From: Streptomyces ferrugineus
GTDB lineage: Bacteria > Actinomycetota > Actinomycetes > Streptomycetales > Streptomycetaceae
Reading direction: 5' to 3'
DNA: 64,000 bases
Assembly (NCBI RefSeq): GCF_015160855.1
Contig: NZ_CP063373.1
Location: 5,332,001-5,396,000, forward strand
The notes beneath the pieces were generated by a model. The model saw nothing but the letters and a program-made list of their open reading frames with translations, was not told the DNA's origin and did not search any database. This document shows positions 7,962-16,885 of the stretch, piece after piece. A program made the translations under genes and the position numbers. Numbering within the stretch: position 1 is the stretch's first letter; each line of letters opens with the position of its first letter.

Positions 7962-8714
7962 TCAGACCTGGAGCTGTCCCCCGTCCACGAAGTATTCGGC
8001 GCCGGTGACGAATGAACTCTCCGGTCCGGCGAGGAAGGCGGCCACTGCGGCGACTTCCTCTGGCCGGCCCATCCGCCGCAACGGAAGCTGGGACGCCAGC
8101 ATGCCGTGGAAGTCGGCCGTGCTCATGCCGTTGAGTTCTGCCAGGTTCTCGATGCCCGGGGTGGCGACGGGGCCGGGCGTGATGACGTTGACGCGAATCT
8201 GCCGGGCAGCCAGCTCGGCCGCCCAGGCGCGGCCCAGGTTGCGAATTGCGGCCTTGGACGCGGCGTACAGGCCCATGCCCGCGACTCCCTGGTGGCTGGT
8301 CGTGGAGCTGAGGAGGATGACCGAGGCCCCCTCCGTCAGCAGCGGCAGGGCCTTCTGTACGGTCAGCAGGGTTCCCTTGGTGTTCACGCCGAAGACGTGG
8401 TCGTACTGCTCTTCCGTGGCATCCGCGAGGCTGGTCAGGACAGCGAGGCCGGCGTTGGCCACGACAGCGTCCAGCTGCCGTCCGTCTCCGCGGATGACAT
8501 CGATGACATGGTCGAGGTCGGCTGCTCGCGCAACGTCGCACCGCACGGCGATGGCGGCGGGACCGATCTGCGCCGCGGCCGCCTCGAGTTCGTCCTTGCG
8601 ACGCCCGGTCAGGTAGACGCGGGCACCGTCCTCCGCGAAGCGCCGCGCGATCGCCTTCCCGATGCCGCTGGAAGCGCCGGTGATGAGAGCTGTTTTCCCG
8701 TTCAGGGAAGTCAT
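7962..8714 (-). CDS. Short-chain dehydrogenase/reductase
   Basis: 250 residues from ATG 8714, with an AGGTAGGA ribosome site. It is a classical SDR. TGASSGIG (nucleotide binding) lies near the N-terminus, followed by NAG at about residue 85, a catalytic Ser in LLSSTTS, and YAASK near 150. RVNVITPGPVATPG and the C-terminal SSFVTGAEYFVDGGQ follow. NAD(P)-dependent, substrate unknown. It would normally sit divergent from the TetR gene now at 10266; an IS110 element lies between them, and a half-site like the TetR operator remains at 8736-8745. Confidence 0.9.
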   Translation of the reverse strand: MTSLNGKTALITGASSGIGKAIARRFAEDGARVYLTGRRKDELEAAAAQIGPAAIAVRCDVARAADLDHVIDVIRGDGRQLDAVVANAGLAVLTSLADATEEQYDHVFGVNTKGTLLTVQKALPLLTEGASVILLSSTTSHQGVAGMGLYAASKAAIRNLGRAWAAELAARQIRVNVITPGPVATPGIENLAELNGMSTADFHGMLASQLPLRRMGRPEEVAAVAAFLAGPESSFVTGAEYFVDGGQLQV

Positions 8715-8732
8715 CGGAGTCCTACCTTTCAA

Positions 8733-8946
8733 GGGGGTCAGAACTGGTCATTCGTAAGATCGGTGGGCCCAGGGGCTGCGGGTATGGCTGTCATCGGAGA
8801 GCCGTTGGATGGCTCAAGGAACTTGGCCGCCCGGAGCTCCGCGACGACTCGACCGCCAATTGGGAGATGCGACTCGATCGCTGTGTAGGACCACGCCGGC
8901 GAGGTCGTCTGCGGGATTGATCGACGACGAGCTGGCGGAGGTGACC
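8733..8946 (+). other. IS110 left noncoding end, candidate bridge-RNA region
   Basis: About 210 bases between the SDR start and the transposase start with no convincing gene. In IS110-type elements the noncoding segment upstream of the transposase encodes the bridge RNA that pairs with target and donor. I could not define the exact element end or the RNA fold by eye; GGTCAGAACT at 8736-8745 appears to be flanking host DNA. Confidence 0.4.
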
Positions 8947-10137
8947 GTGCCCCAGATCTGGGCCGGAGTGGACATCGGCAAGACGCATCACCACTGCGTG
9001 GTGATCAACACGAATGGTGAACGGCTGCTGTCCCGCCGCGTCCAGAACGACGAGTCCGACCTGCTTCAGCTGATCGGCGACGTGCTGGCGATATCCCCGG
9101 ACGCGCTGTGGGCCGTCGACCTCAACCACGGCGGGGCCGCGCTGCTGCTCGGCTTGCTGGTCAACCACGGCCAGCCGGTGGCCTATCTGACCGGCTTCGC
9201 GGTTCATCGCGCGTCGGGCACCTACCGGGGCGAGGGGAAGACGGACGCCAAAGACGCCTTCGTCATCGCCGACCAGGCACGCGTCCGGCGTGACCTCGGC
9301 CTGCTTCGGCCGGGCGACGACATCGCCGTCGACCTGCGCACCCTGACCGCCCGTCGCCTGGATGTGGTCTTCGACCGAACCCGGCAGATCAACCGGCTGC
9401 GAGCCCAGCTCCTGGAAATCTTTCCCGGCCTGGAGCGGGCGCTGGACCTGACCCTCAAGGGGCCAGTCATGCTGCTGACCGGCTACCAGAGCCCGGCCGC
9501 CATCCGTCGCGCGGGTGTTCGGCGCATCGAGACCTGGCTGAAGAACCGTAAGGTCCGCGGCGCCGCAACGCTCGCCCGCACGGCCGTGGAGACCGCCCAG
9601 GGGCAACTGACCGCGTTGCCCGGGGAGAAGCTGGCTGCCGCCATGGTGGCCCGCCTCGCGAAGGCGGTCATGGACCTCGATGCAGAGATCGCGGAGCTGG
9701 AGACTCTCATCGAGGCGACATTTCGTCAGCACCCGCACGCTGAGGTGATCCGCAGTCTGCCTGGCATGGGTCCCAGGCTCGGAGCGGAGTTCATCGCCGC
9801 TACCGGCGGCGACTTGGCTGTCTTCGGCAGCTCCGACCGCCTGGCCGGATTCGCCGGACTGGCTCCACAGCCACGCGATTCCGGTCGGGTCAGTGGAAAC
9901 CTGCGCCGGCCTAAGCGATATCACCGTGGACTGCTGCGGACGCTGTATTTGTCGGCGATGGTCAGCCTGCAGTGCTGTCCGGCCTCGAAGGCCTACTACG
10001 ACCGGAAGCGGCGGGAGGGCAAGGGACACAAGCAAGCACTGCTGGCTCTCGCTCGCCGCCGGGTCAACGTGCTGTGGGCGATGATCCGTGACGGAGAGTG
10101 CTACCACGAGACACCTCCCGTCACACTCGCGGCTTGA
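8947..10137 (+). CDS. IS110-family transposase (recombinase)
   Basis: 396 residues from GTG 8947, preceded by GGAGG 6 bases upstream. The N-terminal DEDD RuvC-like domain begins WAGVDIGKTHHHC (Asp9) and includes GKTDAKDAFVIAD. A coiled helical middle follows. The C-terminal Transposase_20 domain carries IRSLPGMGPRLGAEFIAATGG and the serine-containing GSSDRLAGFAGLAPQPRDSG. The length is normal and no frameshift is seen, so the element looks active. IS110 elements have no terminal inverted repeats, which fits my failure to see any. It is inserted between an SDR gene and its probable TetR regulator. Confidence 0.9.
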   Translation: MPQIWAGVDIGKTHHHCVVINTNGERLLSRRVQNDESDLLQLIGDVLAISPDALWAVDLNHGGAALLLGLLVNHGQPVAYLTGFAVHRASGTYRGEGKTDAKDAFVIADQARVRRDLGLLRPGDDIAVDLRTLTARRLDVVFDRTRQINRLRAQLLEIFPGLERALDLTLKGPVMLLTGYQSPAAIRRAGVRRIETWLKNRKVRGAATLARTAVETAQGQLTALPGEKLAAAMVARLAKAVMDLDAEIAELETLIEATFRQHPHAEVIRSLPGMGPRLGAEFIAATGGDLAVFGSSDRLAGFAGLAPQPRDSGRVSGNLRRPKRYHRGLLRTLYLSAMVSLQCCPASKAYYDRKRREGKGHKQALLALARRRVNVLWAMIRDGECYHETPPVTLAA

Positions 10138-10193
10138 CATCACGATTGGGAAGTTCCTTTCCATGGCGTGTAGCCGTCTTTCGTGGAAAGCGG

Positions 10194-10250
10194 AGTTCTT
10201 GACCGCTCCGTCCAGAACCTAATCCTTTCTGGACGGTACGGTCAAGAACT
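10194..10250. promoter_or_regulatory. Long inverted repeat, double TetR operator
   Basis: Two 24-base arms (10194-10217 and 10227-10250) are reverse complements with only two mismatches, around CCTAATCCT. Each arm is itself an imperfect palindrome, TTCTTGACCG then CCGTCCAGAA, so two repressor dimers could bind. The right arm ends 15 bases before the TetR ATG at 10266, and TTGACC within the left arm could be a -35 element. Confidence 0.75.
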
Positions 10251-10265
10251 GGGTATGGTGGAGGC

Positions 10266-10856
10266 ATGGCACGACCCCGAAAGTTCGACGAGGCCCAAGT
10301 ACTGCAGCTTGTTCGAGACCGGTTCTGGTCCTGCGGATACGCGGCGACCAGCGTGGATGACATCCTCAAGGACACCGGCCTGGGCAAGGGCAGCCTCTAC
10401 GGCGCTTTCGGTGACAAGCGAAAACTGTTCCTGCGTACCTTCGACGAGTACTGCGCGGAACTGGTCGACGACGTGCGCAGCCGCCTCGACGGACCGGACG
10501 AGGGTGCGCTTGCCCGCCTGAGCGCTCTGGTGCTGGCCATCGCCGAAGCAACGGTGGGCGACACTTCCTTGCGAGGCTGTCTCCTCGCCCGGGGCACTGC
10601 GGAGCTGTCAGGTCTCGACCCCGAGATCCGTGCGATCGCACAACGCACCTTTGCCGTCTTGGAGGGGCTTGTGGCCGACTCCATCGCAGCCGCTCAGCGC
10701 TCGGGCGGCATCAGCGCCGATGCTGACCCGGGCGGGCTCGGGGCCCTCGTGCTGGCCGTGCTCCGCGGCATCGAAGCACTCGGCAAGGGAGGCAGCAGCC
10801 CGGAGACGCTGCGCAGCGCCGCTGAGACCGCTCTGGCGCTGCTCCCTCGTCCCTAG
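10266..10856 (+). CDS. TetR-family transcriptional regulator
   Basis: 196 residues starting MARPRKFDEAQVLQ, with the helix-turn-helix ATSVDDILKDTGLGKGSLYGAFGDK at about 30-55. The C-terminal part (RGCLLARGTAEL and a helical bundle) is the type found in regulators of short-chain dehydrogenases and efflux genes. The operator immediately upstream suggests autoregulation. The SDR gene on the other side of the IS110 insertion is the likely original divergent target. Confidence 0.9.
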   Translation: MARPRKFDEAQVLQLVRDRFWSCGYAATSVDDILKDTGLGKGSLYGAFGDKRKLFLRTFDEYCAELVDDVRSRLDGPDEGALARLSALVLAIAEATVGDTSLRGCLLARGTAELSGLDPEIRAIAQRTFAVLEGLVADSIAAAQRSGGISADADPGGLGALVLAVLRGIEALGKGGSSPETLRSAAETALALLPRP

Positions 10857-10857
10857 A

Positions 10858-10956
10858 AGCGGGAAGCTGCGGCACCAACTCTTCGACAGGTCGCCTCGCC
10901 GGGTGGCTCTCACTCCGGCGGGCCATGCCTTCCTGCCACGGTCCCGGCGTCCGGCC
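10858..10956 (+). pseudogene. LysR-family helix-turn-helix fragment
   Basis: Directly after the TetR stop, one frame reads HQLFDRSPRRVALTPAGHAFL, matching the end of the LysR DNA-binding domain (xxLFxRxxRxVxLTPAGxxxL). There is no upstream half of the domain and no effector domain, so it is a relic. The remainder of the 305-base gap up to 11161 shows no other gene. Confidence 0.6.
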
Positions 10957-11161
10957 GGTATGTTGCCCCCCGCCTGTGACAGTCACTAAGGTCGCTCGGG
11001 TGACTGCCGGGTCGGCCATGGGCCACGCACGAGTGAGGTTCCCGGCCTCGGCGTGAGCACGAGGCGGGCAAGAGGCCCGCCCCCTTCTCCGCGTCTTAGC
11101 TCCCGGCGCCCGCATACGGCGCCCCATTCCAGCGGATCCCAAGACCGGAGACACACCACTG

Positions 11162-11590
11162 ATGTCCCATGACCAGCAGCACCCACATGAATCCGAACTG
11201 CCGGCGGCAGGCGTCCAACTGAACCACACCGCCATCTACGCAAGCGACCGGCACCTGTCTGCCGAGTTCCTCGCCGCGGTCCTGGGCTTGAGGGTCGGCG
11301 CCCCCTTCGGGCCGTTCCTGCCCGTCGACCTCGGCAACGGCGTGACGCTCGACTACTACGAGAAGAGGGACGAGCCGATCCAGTCGCAGCACTACGCCTT
11401 CCTCGTCCCCGACGAGCAGTTCGACGCCGTCATCACCCGCCTGGAGGCGGTCGGGGTCACCTACTACGCCGACCCCAGCCACACCCAACCCGGCCGGATC
11501 AACCGTCTATTCGGTGGTCGCGGCGCCTACTTCGACGACCCGGACGGTCACAACATGGAGGTCATGACTCGGCCTTACGTCCGCCCTTAG
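11162..11590 (+). CDS. VOC-superfamily (glyoxalase/dioxygenase-like) protein
   Basis: 142 residues. One VOC module with paired beta-alpha-beta-beta-beta units: LNHTAIYASDRHLSAEFLAAVLGL at the start, HYAFLVPDEQFDAVITRLEAVGV in the middle and AYFDDPDGHNMEVMTRP at the end. His (LNHTA), His (QHYAF) and Glu (NMEVM) are the expected metal ligands. Such proteins act as lyases, dioxygenases or antibiotic-binding resistance proteins; the specific role is not readable. Stand-alone transcription unit. Confidence 0.8.
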   Translation: MSHDQQHPHESELPAAGVQLNHTAIYASDRHLSAEFLAAVLGLRVGAPFGPFLPVDLGNGVTLDYYEKRDEPIQSQHYAFLVPDEQFDAVITRLEAVGVTYYADPSHTQPGRINRLFGGRGAYFDDPDGHNMEVMTRPYVRP

Positions 11591-11720
11591 ACCGCGACAG
11601 GCTGTGATCAAGGGATGACTCGGGTGAGGTCGCCGGGGGCGCAGGAGGGCGGCTTCCAGCCGGAGCCGTCACCGACGCCGGACGCATCGTCGCCGGTCAC
11701 GCTCGGGATCGGCTCGCGCC

Positions 11721-12632
11721 CTAGCGGCCCTTGCGCACAAGGTCGGTGATGCGTTCGCCCTCGCCGATCGTGAGCGGACCGGTCTCCTCCGTGGGATCGC
11801 CGACTCCCAGCGCGGCCCCCAGCGTACGGCCGTGCAGGTCGAGGACGGCCTCGGTCAGGGTGGTGAGATCGGCCATGGCGGCGCGGGCGCGGACCCAGCC
11901 GGTCAGGCCGATGCCCGCGGCGACCAGCACGGCAGGCCACCACACCGCGGTGAGCAGAAGGTAGGGCACGGCCCAGGTACCAGTGGCGACCGCGGCGGCG
12001 AACGCCGAGTGCGCGGCGGTGAGTTCGGCACGTGCCGGGTCGGGGAGAACCAGCCAGAGCCTCGACCAGCCATAGGCCAGGTCGAGTCCGTAGCGGTGGT
12101 ACGCGATCGACTCCACCGCGTGGATACGGTCGCCCATCCAGGTCGGCCTGCCCGGTTCAGCCATGGCCAGTCGGGTGATGCGCTCGGCCACGGTGTCGAT
12201 CTGGTCCTGCTGCTCGCGGGTGCGTGTGCCCGGGGTCGCGCGTTCGAGTGTCCGGCGTTCCTCGACGAGTTGGTGCCACCGCGCACGCCGGCGCGCCGTC
12301 CGCGCCACCGCGACCGGGTCGAGGGGGCGGGGCCACTGCCCCAGCCAGACGCGCCGGGTGACTCCGGCCAGCGCCTGTACGACGAAGCCCACACCAGCGG
12401 CGGCCGCCAGCACGGCCACGACGAGCAGCGCCTGTGCCCCGGCCGGCAGGTCCGCGACCGTGGCGGCGGCGTCCTCGGTCCGCCGGGTCAACAGCGGGAC
12501 GTTCCACGCCTCTGCATGGCCAAGCCCGACGGACAGCCACGCCGTGCCGAGGAAGAACGCACCGGGCAGTACCAGCAGGCTGACCCACCGATCGGCCAAG
12601 GTCTTGGCCAACTGGTCTAAGAAACCGCCCAC
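11721..12632 (-). CDS. Membrane protein linked to the CHAT locus
   Basis: 303 residues. Hydrophobic segments are at about 14-35 and 66-90, and a double-spanning block at about 220-260. A charged region between them (RTARRRARWHQLVEERRTLERATPGTRTREQQD) is probably cytoplasmic and helical. No enzymatic motif is visible. It starts 5 bases after the stop of the small Cys-containing gene on the same strand, and that pair is divergent from the TPR-CHAT gene. I infer that it is the membrane component, possibly the effector, of the same system. Confidence 0.65.
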   Translation of the reverse strand: MGGFLDQLAKTLADRWVSLLVLPGAFFLGTAWLSVGLGHAEAWNVPLLTRRTEDAAATVADLPAGAQALLVVAVLAAAAGVGFVVQALAGVTRRVWLGQWPRPLDPVAVARTARRRARWHQLVEERRTLERATPGTRTREQQDQIDTVAERITRLAMAEPGRPTWMGDRIHAVESIAYHRYGLDLAYGWSRLWLVLPDPARAELTAAHSAFAAAVATGTWAVPYLLLTAVWWPAVLVAAGIGLTGWVRARAAMADLTTLTEAVLDLHGRTLGAALGVGDPTEETGPLTIGEGERITDLVRKGR

Positions 12633-12637
12633 TTGCG

Positions 12638-12982
12638 CTACCCCCGCTCCATGAGCCGGCCCAGGACGGCGCAGCGCGGGACCGCTCCCGCAGGGGGCGG
12701 CACGGCCGTTCGGTCGCAGGCGCCGTCCGGGCAGCGGAAGGTCTCCTGACGGGCGGTGCCCGGCCCGGCTCCCGGCAGTCCCGTCGCGAGCGTCCGCAGG
12801 GTGGTCTCACGATCGGTGTTGAGCAACTGACCCAGCAAGGCGAGCAACGGGCGCCGGGCCCGCGCCTCGATCACGATCCGTTCCAGCAGTTCCTGACGTT
12901 CCGTGGAGTGGAGCCTGGTCTCGCCGATCAGCTCGTCGAACTCCTGGCACAGCGTGGTCAGGGCCGATCGTTCGGCGTCCAC
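12638..12982 (-). CDS. Small Cys-containing partner of the CHAT protein (CATASP-like)
   Basis: 114 residues from GTG 12982, with AGGGGGAG upstream; a longer ATG start at 13018 would overlap the divergent promoter. A helical N-terminus (LCQEFDELIGE...ERQELLERIVIEARARRPLLALLGQLL) is followed by a short C-terminal Cys cluster, CPDGACDR and VPRC, that could bind zinc. I recall similar small proteins beside CHAT/caspase-TPR genes in actinobacterial conflict systems (CATRA-associated small protein). The family assignment is from memory and uncertain. It is separated by only 41 bases from the divergent TPR-CHAT start. Confidence 0.55.
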   Translation of the reverse strand: MDAERSALTTLCQEFDELIGETRLHSTERQELLERIVIEARARRPLLALLGQLLNTDRETTLRTLATGLPGAGPGTARQETFRCPDGACDRTAVPPPAGAVPRCAVLGRLMERG

Positions 12983-13023
12983 CCGCTCCCCCTTCCCTCG
13001 GTCGGCCGATAGTCTCACGGGCG

Positions 13024-16000
13024 ATGTCCTCCGACCACCGGCCCGATCCGGAACTCCTGAACCAGCAGGCGGTCGACCTGTTGAACCGGGCCACCCAGTT
13101 GGGTGACGCGGCCGTGCTGGGCACCTGCATCTCGTTGTTCCAGGGCATCGTCGCCATGACGCCTCCCCACCATCCCCACCGCGCCACCCGCCTGTACAAC
13201 CTCGCCGAATCCCACCGGGCGCGGTACGCGTTGACGGGCCGACAGGACGACGCCGACCAGTCGATCGGCATCGGGCATCAGGCCGTCGCCGCCCTGCACG
13301 ACGGTGACCCGAACTCCGCGCTGGTCCTGTCCAACCTCAGCGTCACTCATCTCCTGCGGTTCCAGCGGGCCGGGCACCCGAACGACCTGGACGGGGTCAT
13401 CCAGTTCGGGGAACGGGCGATCGTCGCGACCGGCGCCGCCCAGAACATCGCGGTGTACCTGTCCAATCTCGCCGCGGGCTACCTGCTGCGGTTCGAAGAG
13501 ACCGGGCATCTCGCGGACCTGGCCCGCGCCATCGACCACGGCGAGCGCGCGACGGCCGCCACTGACGCCCACGCCCCTCACCGGACGACAACCCTGACCA
13601 ACCTCGGCGCCGCCTACTGGGCCCGGTTCGGACGTGCGGGCCATCCGGCGGACCTGGACCGCGCCATCGCCATCGGGGAACAGGCCGCCGCCGACACCGG
13701 CCACCCGAACCGGGCGACCGTCCTGTCCAACCTCGCCGCCGGCTACCACGACCGCTTCGAGCGGACCGGGAGCCTGGCCGACCTGGACCGGGCCATCGCG
13801 CACCAGGAACACGCGGTGGCCGCCGCCCCGGACGACGCTCCCGAGGGTGCGACCTACCTGTCCAACCTCGGCATGGCGTACCGGGCGCGGTTCGACCGGC
13901 TGGGGGCTGTGGCCGACCTGGACCGGGCCATCGACCACCTCGGCCGTGCGGTCGCCGCGACGCCCCACGGTCACCGCCAGTTCGCGACGTTCCGGTCCAA
14001 CCTCGGTGTCGCGCACAGCGATCGGTTCGACCGGCTGGGGCACGTGGCCGACCTGGACCGGGCCGTCGCGCACCACGAACAGGCGGTGGCCGCCACGCCC
14101 GCCGGTCACCCGGACCTCGCACTCCGCCTGTGCAACCTCGGCACCGCGTACGACGCGCGGTTCGACCGGAACGGGAACCCCGTCGACGTGCACCGGGCCG
14201 TCGAGACCCTCGAACGCGCGGTCATCGTCATGCCCGCCGACCACCCGAGCCGGGCGACCGTTCTGTCCAACCTCGCGGCGGCCCTGCGCGGACGGTTCGA
14301 CGGGCTGGGGGACGTGGCCGACCTGGACCGGGCCGTCGCGCACCACGAACAGGCGGTGGCCGCCACGCCTGGCGACCACCCGGACCTCGCCCACCGCCTG
14401 TCGAACCTCAGCCTCGCCCGCTGGTCCCGGTTCACCCGTGCCGGAGAGACGTCCGACCTGGACGCGGCCATCGACGCAGGGAGACGCGCGGTGGCCGCCA
14501 CTCCGGACGACCACCCGAACCGTGCGCTGTACCTGAGCAACCTCGGCACCTCCCTCCAGCAACGGTTCGAGCACATCGGCAGCCTCCACGACCTGGACCG
14601 GGCCATCGGTCACAAGGAGCGTGCCGTGGCCGCCACGCCCCCCGACCACCCGAGCCGGGCGACGTACCTCTCCAACCTCGCGGTCGCCTACCAGACGCGG
14701 GCCCGGCGGAGCGGCGCCGAGACCGACTTCGACCGCGCCGTCGACCTCGGGCTCCTGGCGCTCGCGGCCACCCCCGCGAACCATCCCGACCGGGTACTGC
14801 GCCTGTACAACCTCACGCGGGCCCATCAGACGCGGTACGAGCACTCGGGCGACCCGGCCGACCTGGACCGCTCTGTCGACCTGGCGCAGGAGACGGCCGC
14901 CGCAGTCCCTTTCGACCATCCGGACCGCGCGCGATACCTGTTCAACGTCGGCAACGCCTACCGGTCGAGGTTCCAGCGGACCGGCGCCGCGTCCGACCTC
15001 GACCGCGCCGTGGACGCCGCGGAACGGGCGGTCGCGGCCACCCCCGACGACCATCCCAACCGGGCCACACGTATCTACCTCCTCGGGGTCTGTTACAGAA
15101 GGCGCTGGAACACCGACGGCGCACTCGACCGGTCGCGGATCGCCCGGCTCGCGGAGGGCGCGCTCGCGGCCACGACGTCGCCGCCCTTCGACCGGCTCCG
15201 CGCCTGCTGGGCAGCCGCCCGACTCGCCTACGTACTGGACGAACTGCACACCGCCCGGCTGCTGTTCGACACGGCGGTGAAGTTGCTGCCGTTGGTCGCG
15301 GCGCGGGAGACCTCGTCGGCGGACCACGAGCACCGTCTCGGCGCGAACCGCGGGCTGGTCGGCGAGACGATCGCCGTGCACTGCGCCCTCGACGATCCGG
15401 GCGGCGCGGTCCAGGCCGGTGAGCTGGGCCGGGCGGTCCTGCTGGCGGCCCGGCTGGACCTGCGGACACCGCTCGCCGACCTCGACGCCGCACACCCCGC
15501 ACTGGCCCACCGTCTGCGCCGGGTCCGCGCCGCCCTCAACGCCCCTGATCCCCCGGCCATGGCGACGCCCGGCGGCCAGGACGTCGACCACGTCGACCGG
15601 CGCACATGGCTGTGGGCGGAGCACGACGCCGTACTGGCGGAGATCCGCCGACTGCCGGGCCTGGACCGGTTCCTGCTGCCGCCGACGTGGAACGAACTGC
15701 GACCGACCACCACCGGCGGGGCAGTCGTCCTGCTCAACGCCGGCCTGCAGCGGTGCGACGGCATCGTCGTCACCGCCGACGGGCCCCCGCTGCTGGTGCC
15801 GCTACCCGAACTGCGGCTGGCCGACGTCGAGGGGTGGGCCACCGAGCTGACCGAAGCGACGCACGACGCCGGCTCGTACACCGGCGAGCTGCGTCGGCAA
15901 CGGGTGCTGACTGAGCTGCTCGGCCGGCTGTGGGACAAGGCGGTCGAGCCCGTCCTCGACGCGGTCGAACGCCGGCTCCGTCCGGACGACGGAGTACTGC

Positions 16001-16740
16001 CCCGCGTGTGGTGGATACCGACCGGACCGCTCGGGCTGCTGCCGCTGCACGCTGCCGGGCATCCCGGTCGGCCCGGTGCGCTCGACCGGGTGATCTCGTC
16101 GTACACGCCCACCCTGCGCGCCCTCGCCCGTGCTCGCGAACGCCCGGCCGCGACAGCTCTGCGCCGGCTCACCGTCGCCCTCGACCGGACCCCGGGTCTG
16201 CCGGACCTGCCGGCCACCGCCGCTGAGGCAGCGAGCTTGCACGCCGCCCATCCGGACATGCCCCTGCTCACCAACGAGCAGGCCACCGCCGCCCGCGTGA
16301 CCGGCGCACTCCCCGAGGCAAGCTGGGCACACTTCGCCTGCCACGCCGGCACCGACCCCGACGCGCCGTCCGAGGGCGGGCTTCACCTCCACGACGGTGT
16401 GCTGTCCGTCGCGGAGATCGGCCGCCGCAACCTCCACGAGGCCGAACTCGCCTACCTGTCCGCGTGCTCCTCCGGACATGTCGGCCGACGGCACGCGGAC
16501 GAGTCCATCCATCTCGCCTCCGCGTTCCAACTGGCCGGGTTCCGGCACGTCGTCGCGAGTCTGTGGCCACTGGACGACCACGTCGCGGCCGGCGCGGCCG
16601 ACCACTTCTACCGGTTGATGCCGGACACGCCGTCCGCCGAGGACGCGCCGTTCGCGCTCCACCGGGTCATCCAGCGGCTGCGCACCAAGCACATCGGCCG
16701 ACCTCACCTGTGGGCGTCACTGATCCACAGCGGGCCGTGA
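13024..16740 (+). CDS. TPR-repeat CHAT-domain caspase-like protease
   Basis: 1238 residues. Residues about 45-700 hold roughly 14 TPR-like repeats of 45 residues with the core SNLGxAYxxRFxRxG...DLDRAIxxxERAVAAT. After a helical linker, a CHAT peptidase domain occupies about 900-1238. The predicted catalytic dyad is His1107 in HFACHAG and Cys1148 in AYLSACSSG. VVASLWPLDD follows, as in active CHAT proteases. There is no membrane segment, so the protein is cytoplasmic. In known systems such TPR-CHAT proteins sense a trigger and cleave partner proteins, sometimes pore-forming ones. The divergent small Cys-protein and membrane protein are the candidate partners. Confidence 0.85.
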   Translation: MSSDHRPDPELLNQQAVDLLNRATQLGDAAVLGTCISLFQGIVAMTPPHHPHRATRLYNLAESHRARYALTGRQDDADQSIGIGHQAVAALHDGDPNSALVLSNLSVTHLLRFQRAGHPNDLDGVIQFGERAIVATGAAQNIAVYLSNLAAGYLLRFEETGHLADLARAIDHGERATAATDAHAPHRTTTLTNLGAAYWARFGRAGHPADLDRAIAIGEQAAADTGHPNRATVLSNLAAGYHDRFERTGSLADLDRAIAHQEHAVAAAPDDAPEGATYLSNLGMAYRARFDRLGAVADLDRAIDHLGRAVAATPHGHRQFATFRSNLGVAHSDRFDRLGHVADLDRAVAHHEQAVAATPAGHPDLALRLCNLGTAYDARFDRNGNPVDVHRAVETLERAVIVMPADHPSRATVLSNLAAALRGRFDGLGDVADLDRAVAHHEQAVAATPGDHPDLAHRLSNLSLARWSRFTRAGETSDLDAAIDAGRRAVAATPDDHPNRALYLSNLGTSLQQRFEHIGSLHDLDRAIGHKERAVAATPPDHPSRATYLSNLAVAYQTRARRSGAETDFDRAVDLGLLALAATPANHPDRVLRLYNLTRAHQTRYEHSGDPADLDRSVDLAQETAAAVPFDHPDRARYLFNVGNAYRSRFQRTGAASDLDRAVDAAERAVAATPDDHPNRATRIYLLGVCYRRRWNTDGALDRSRIARLAEGALAATTSPPFDRLRACWAAARLAYVLDELHTARLLFDTAVKLLPLVAARETSSADHEHRLGANRGLVGETIAVHCALDDPGGAVQAGELGRAVLLAARLDLRTPLADLDAAHPALAHRLRRVRAALNAPDPPAMATPGGQDVDHVDRRTWLWAEHDAVLAEIRRLPGLDRFLLPPTWNELRPTTTGGAVVLLNAGLQRCDGIVVTADGPPLLVPLPELRLADVEGWATELTEATHDAGSYTGELRRQRVLTELLGRLWDKAVEPVLDAVERRLRPDDGVLPRVWWIPTGPLGLLPLHAAGHPGRPGALDRVISSYTPTLRALARARERPAATALRRLTVALDRTPGLPDLPATAAEAASLHAAHPDMPLLTNEQATAARVTGALPEASWAHFACHAGTDPDAPSEGGLHLHDGVLSVAEIGRRNLHEAELAYLSACSSGHVGRRHADESIHLASAFQLAGFRHVVASLWPLDDHVAAGAADHFYRLMPDTPSAEDAPFALHRVIQRLRTKHIGRPHLWASLIHSGP
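14042..14369 (+). repeat. 58-base exact repeat inside the TPR region
   Basis: Bases 14042-14099 are identical to 14312-14369, 270 bases (two 45-residue repeats) apart, including silent positions. Other repeats in the array differ at many codons, so this pair reflects recent duplication or gene conversion within the sensor region. Confidence 0.85.
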
Positions 16741-16885
16741 TCCGCGCAGCAACCGTGTCGGTCGATCCGAGAACCTGTACCGGAACCGAGGTGATGAACG
16801 ACAGCGCCCGGTGCCCGGCGAGGTGGTCGGCGAGCCACGATTCACGCACACGAGTCGTAGCGCGCCGGGGATCTCCTGGGTCGTG

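Noticed and set aside
13150..15100. Regular 135-base periodicity considered as a CRISPR-like or satellite array
   Set aside because: The period equals 45 codons of an uninterrupted frame with TPR consensus; spacers are not unique and repeats are not palindromic.
13015..15624. A long minus-strand open frame opposite the TPR region, with periodic sequence
   Set aside because: The periodicity merely mirrors the TPR repeats; no independent motif.
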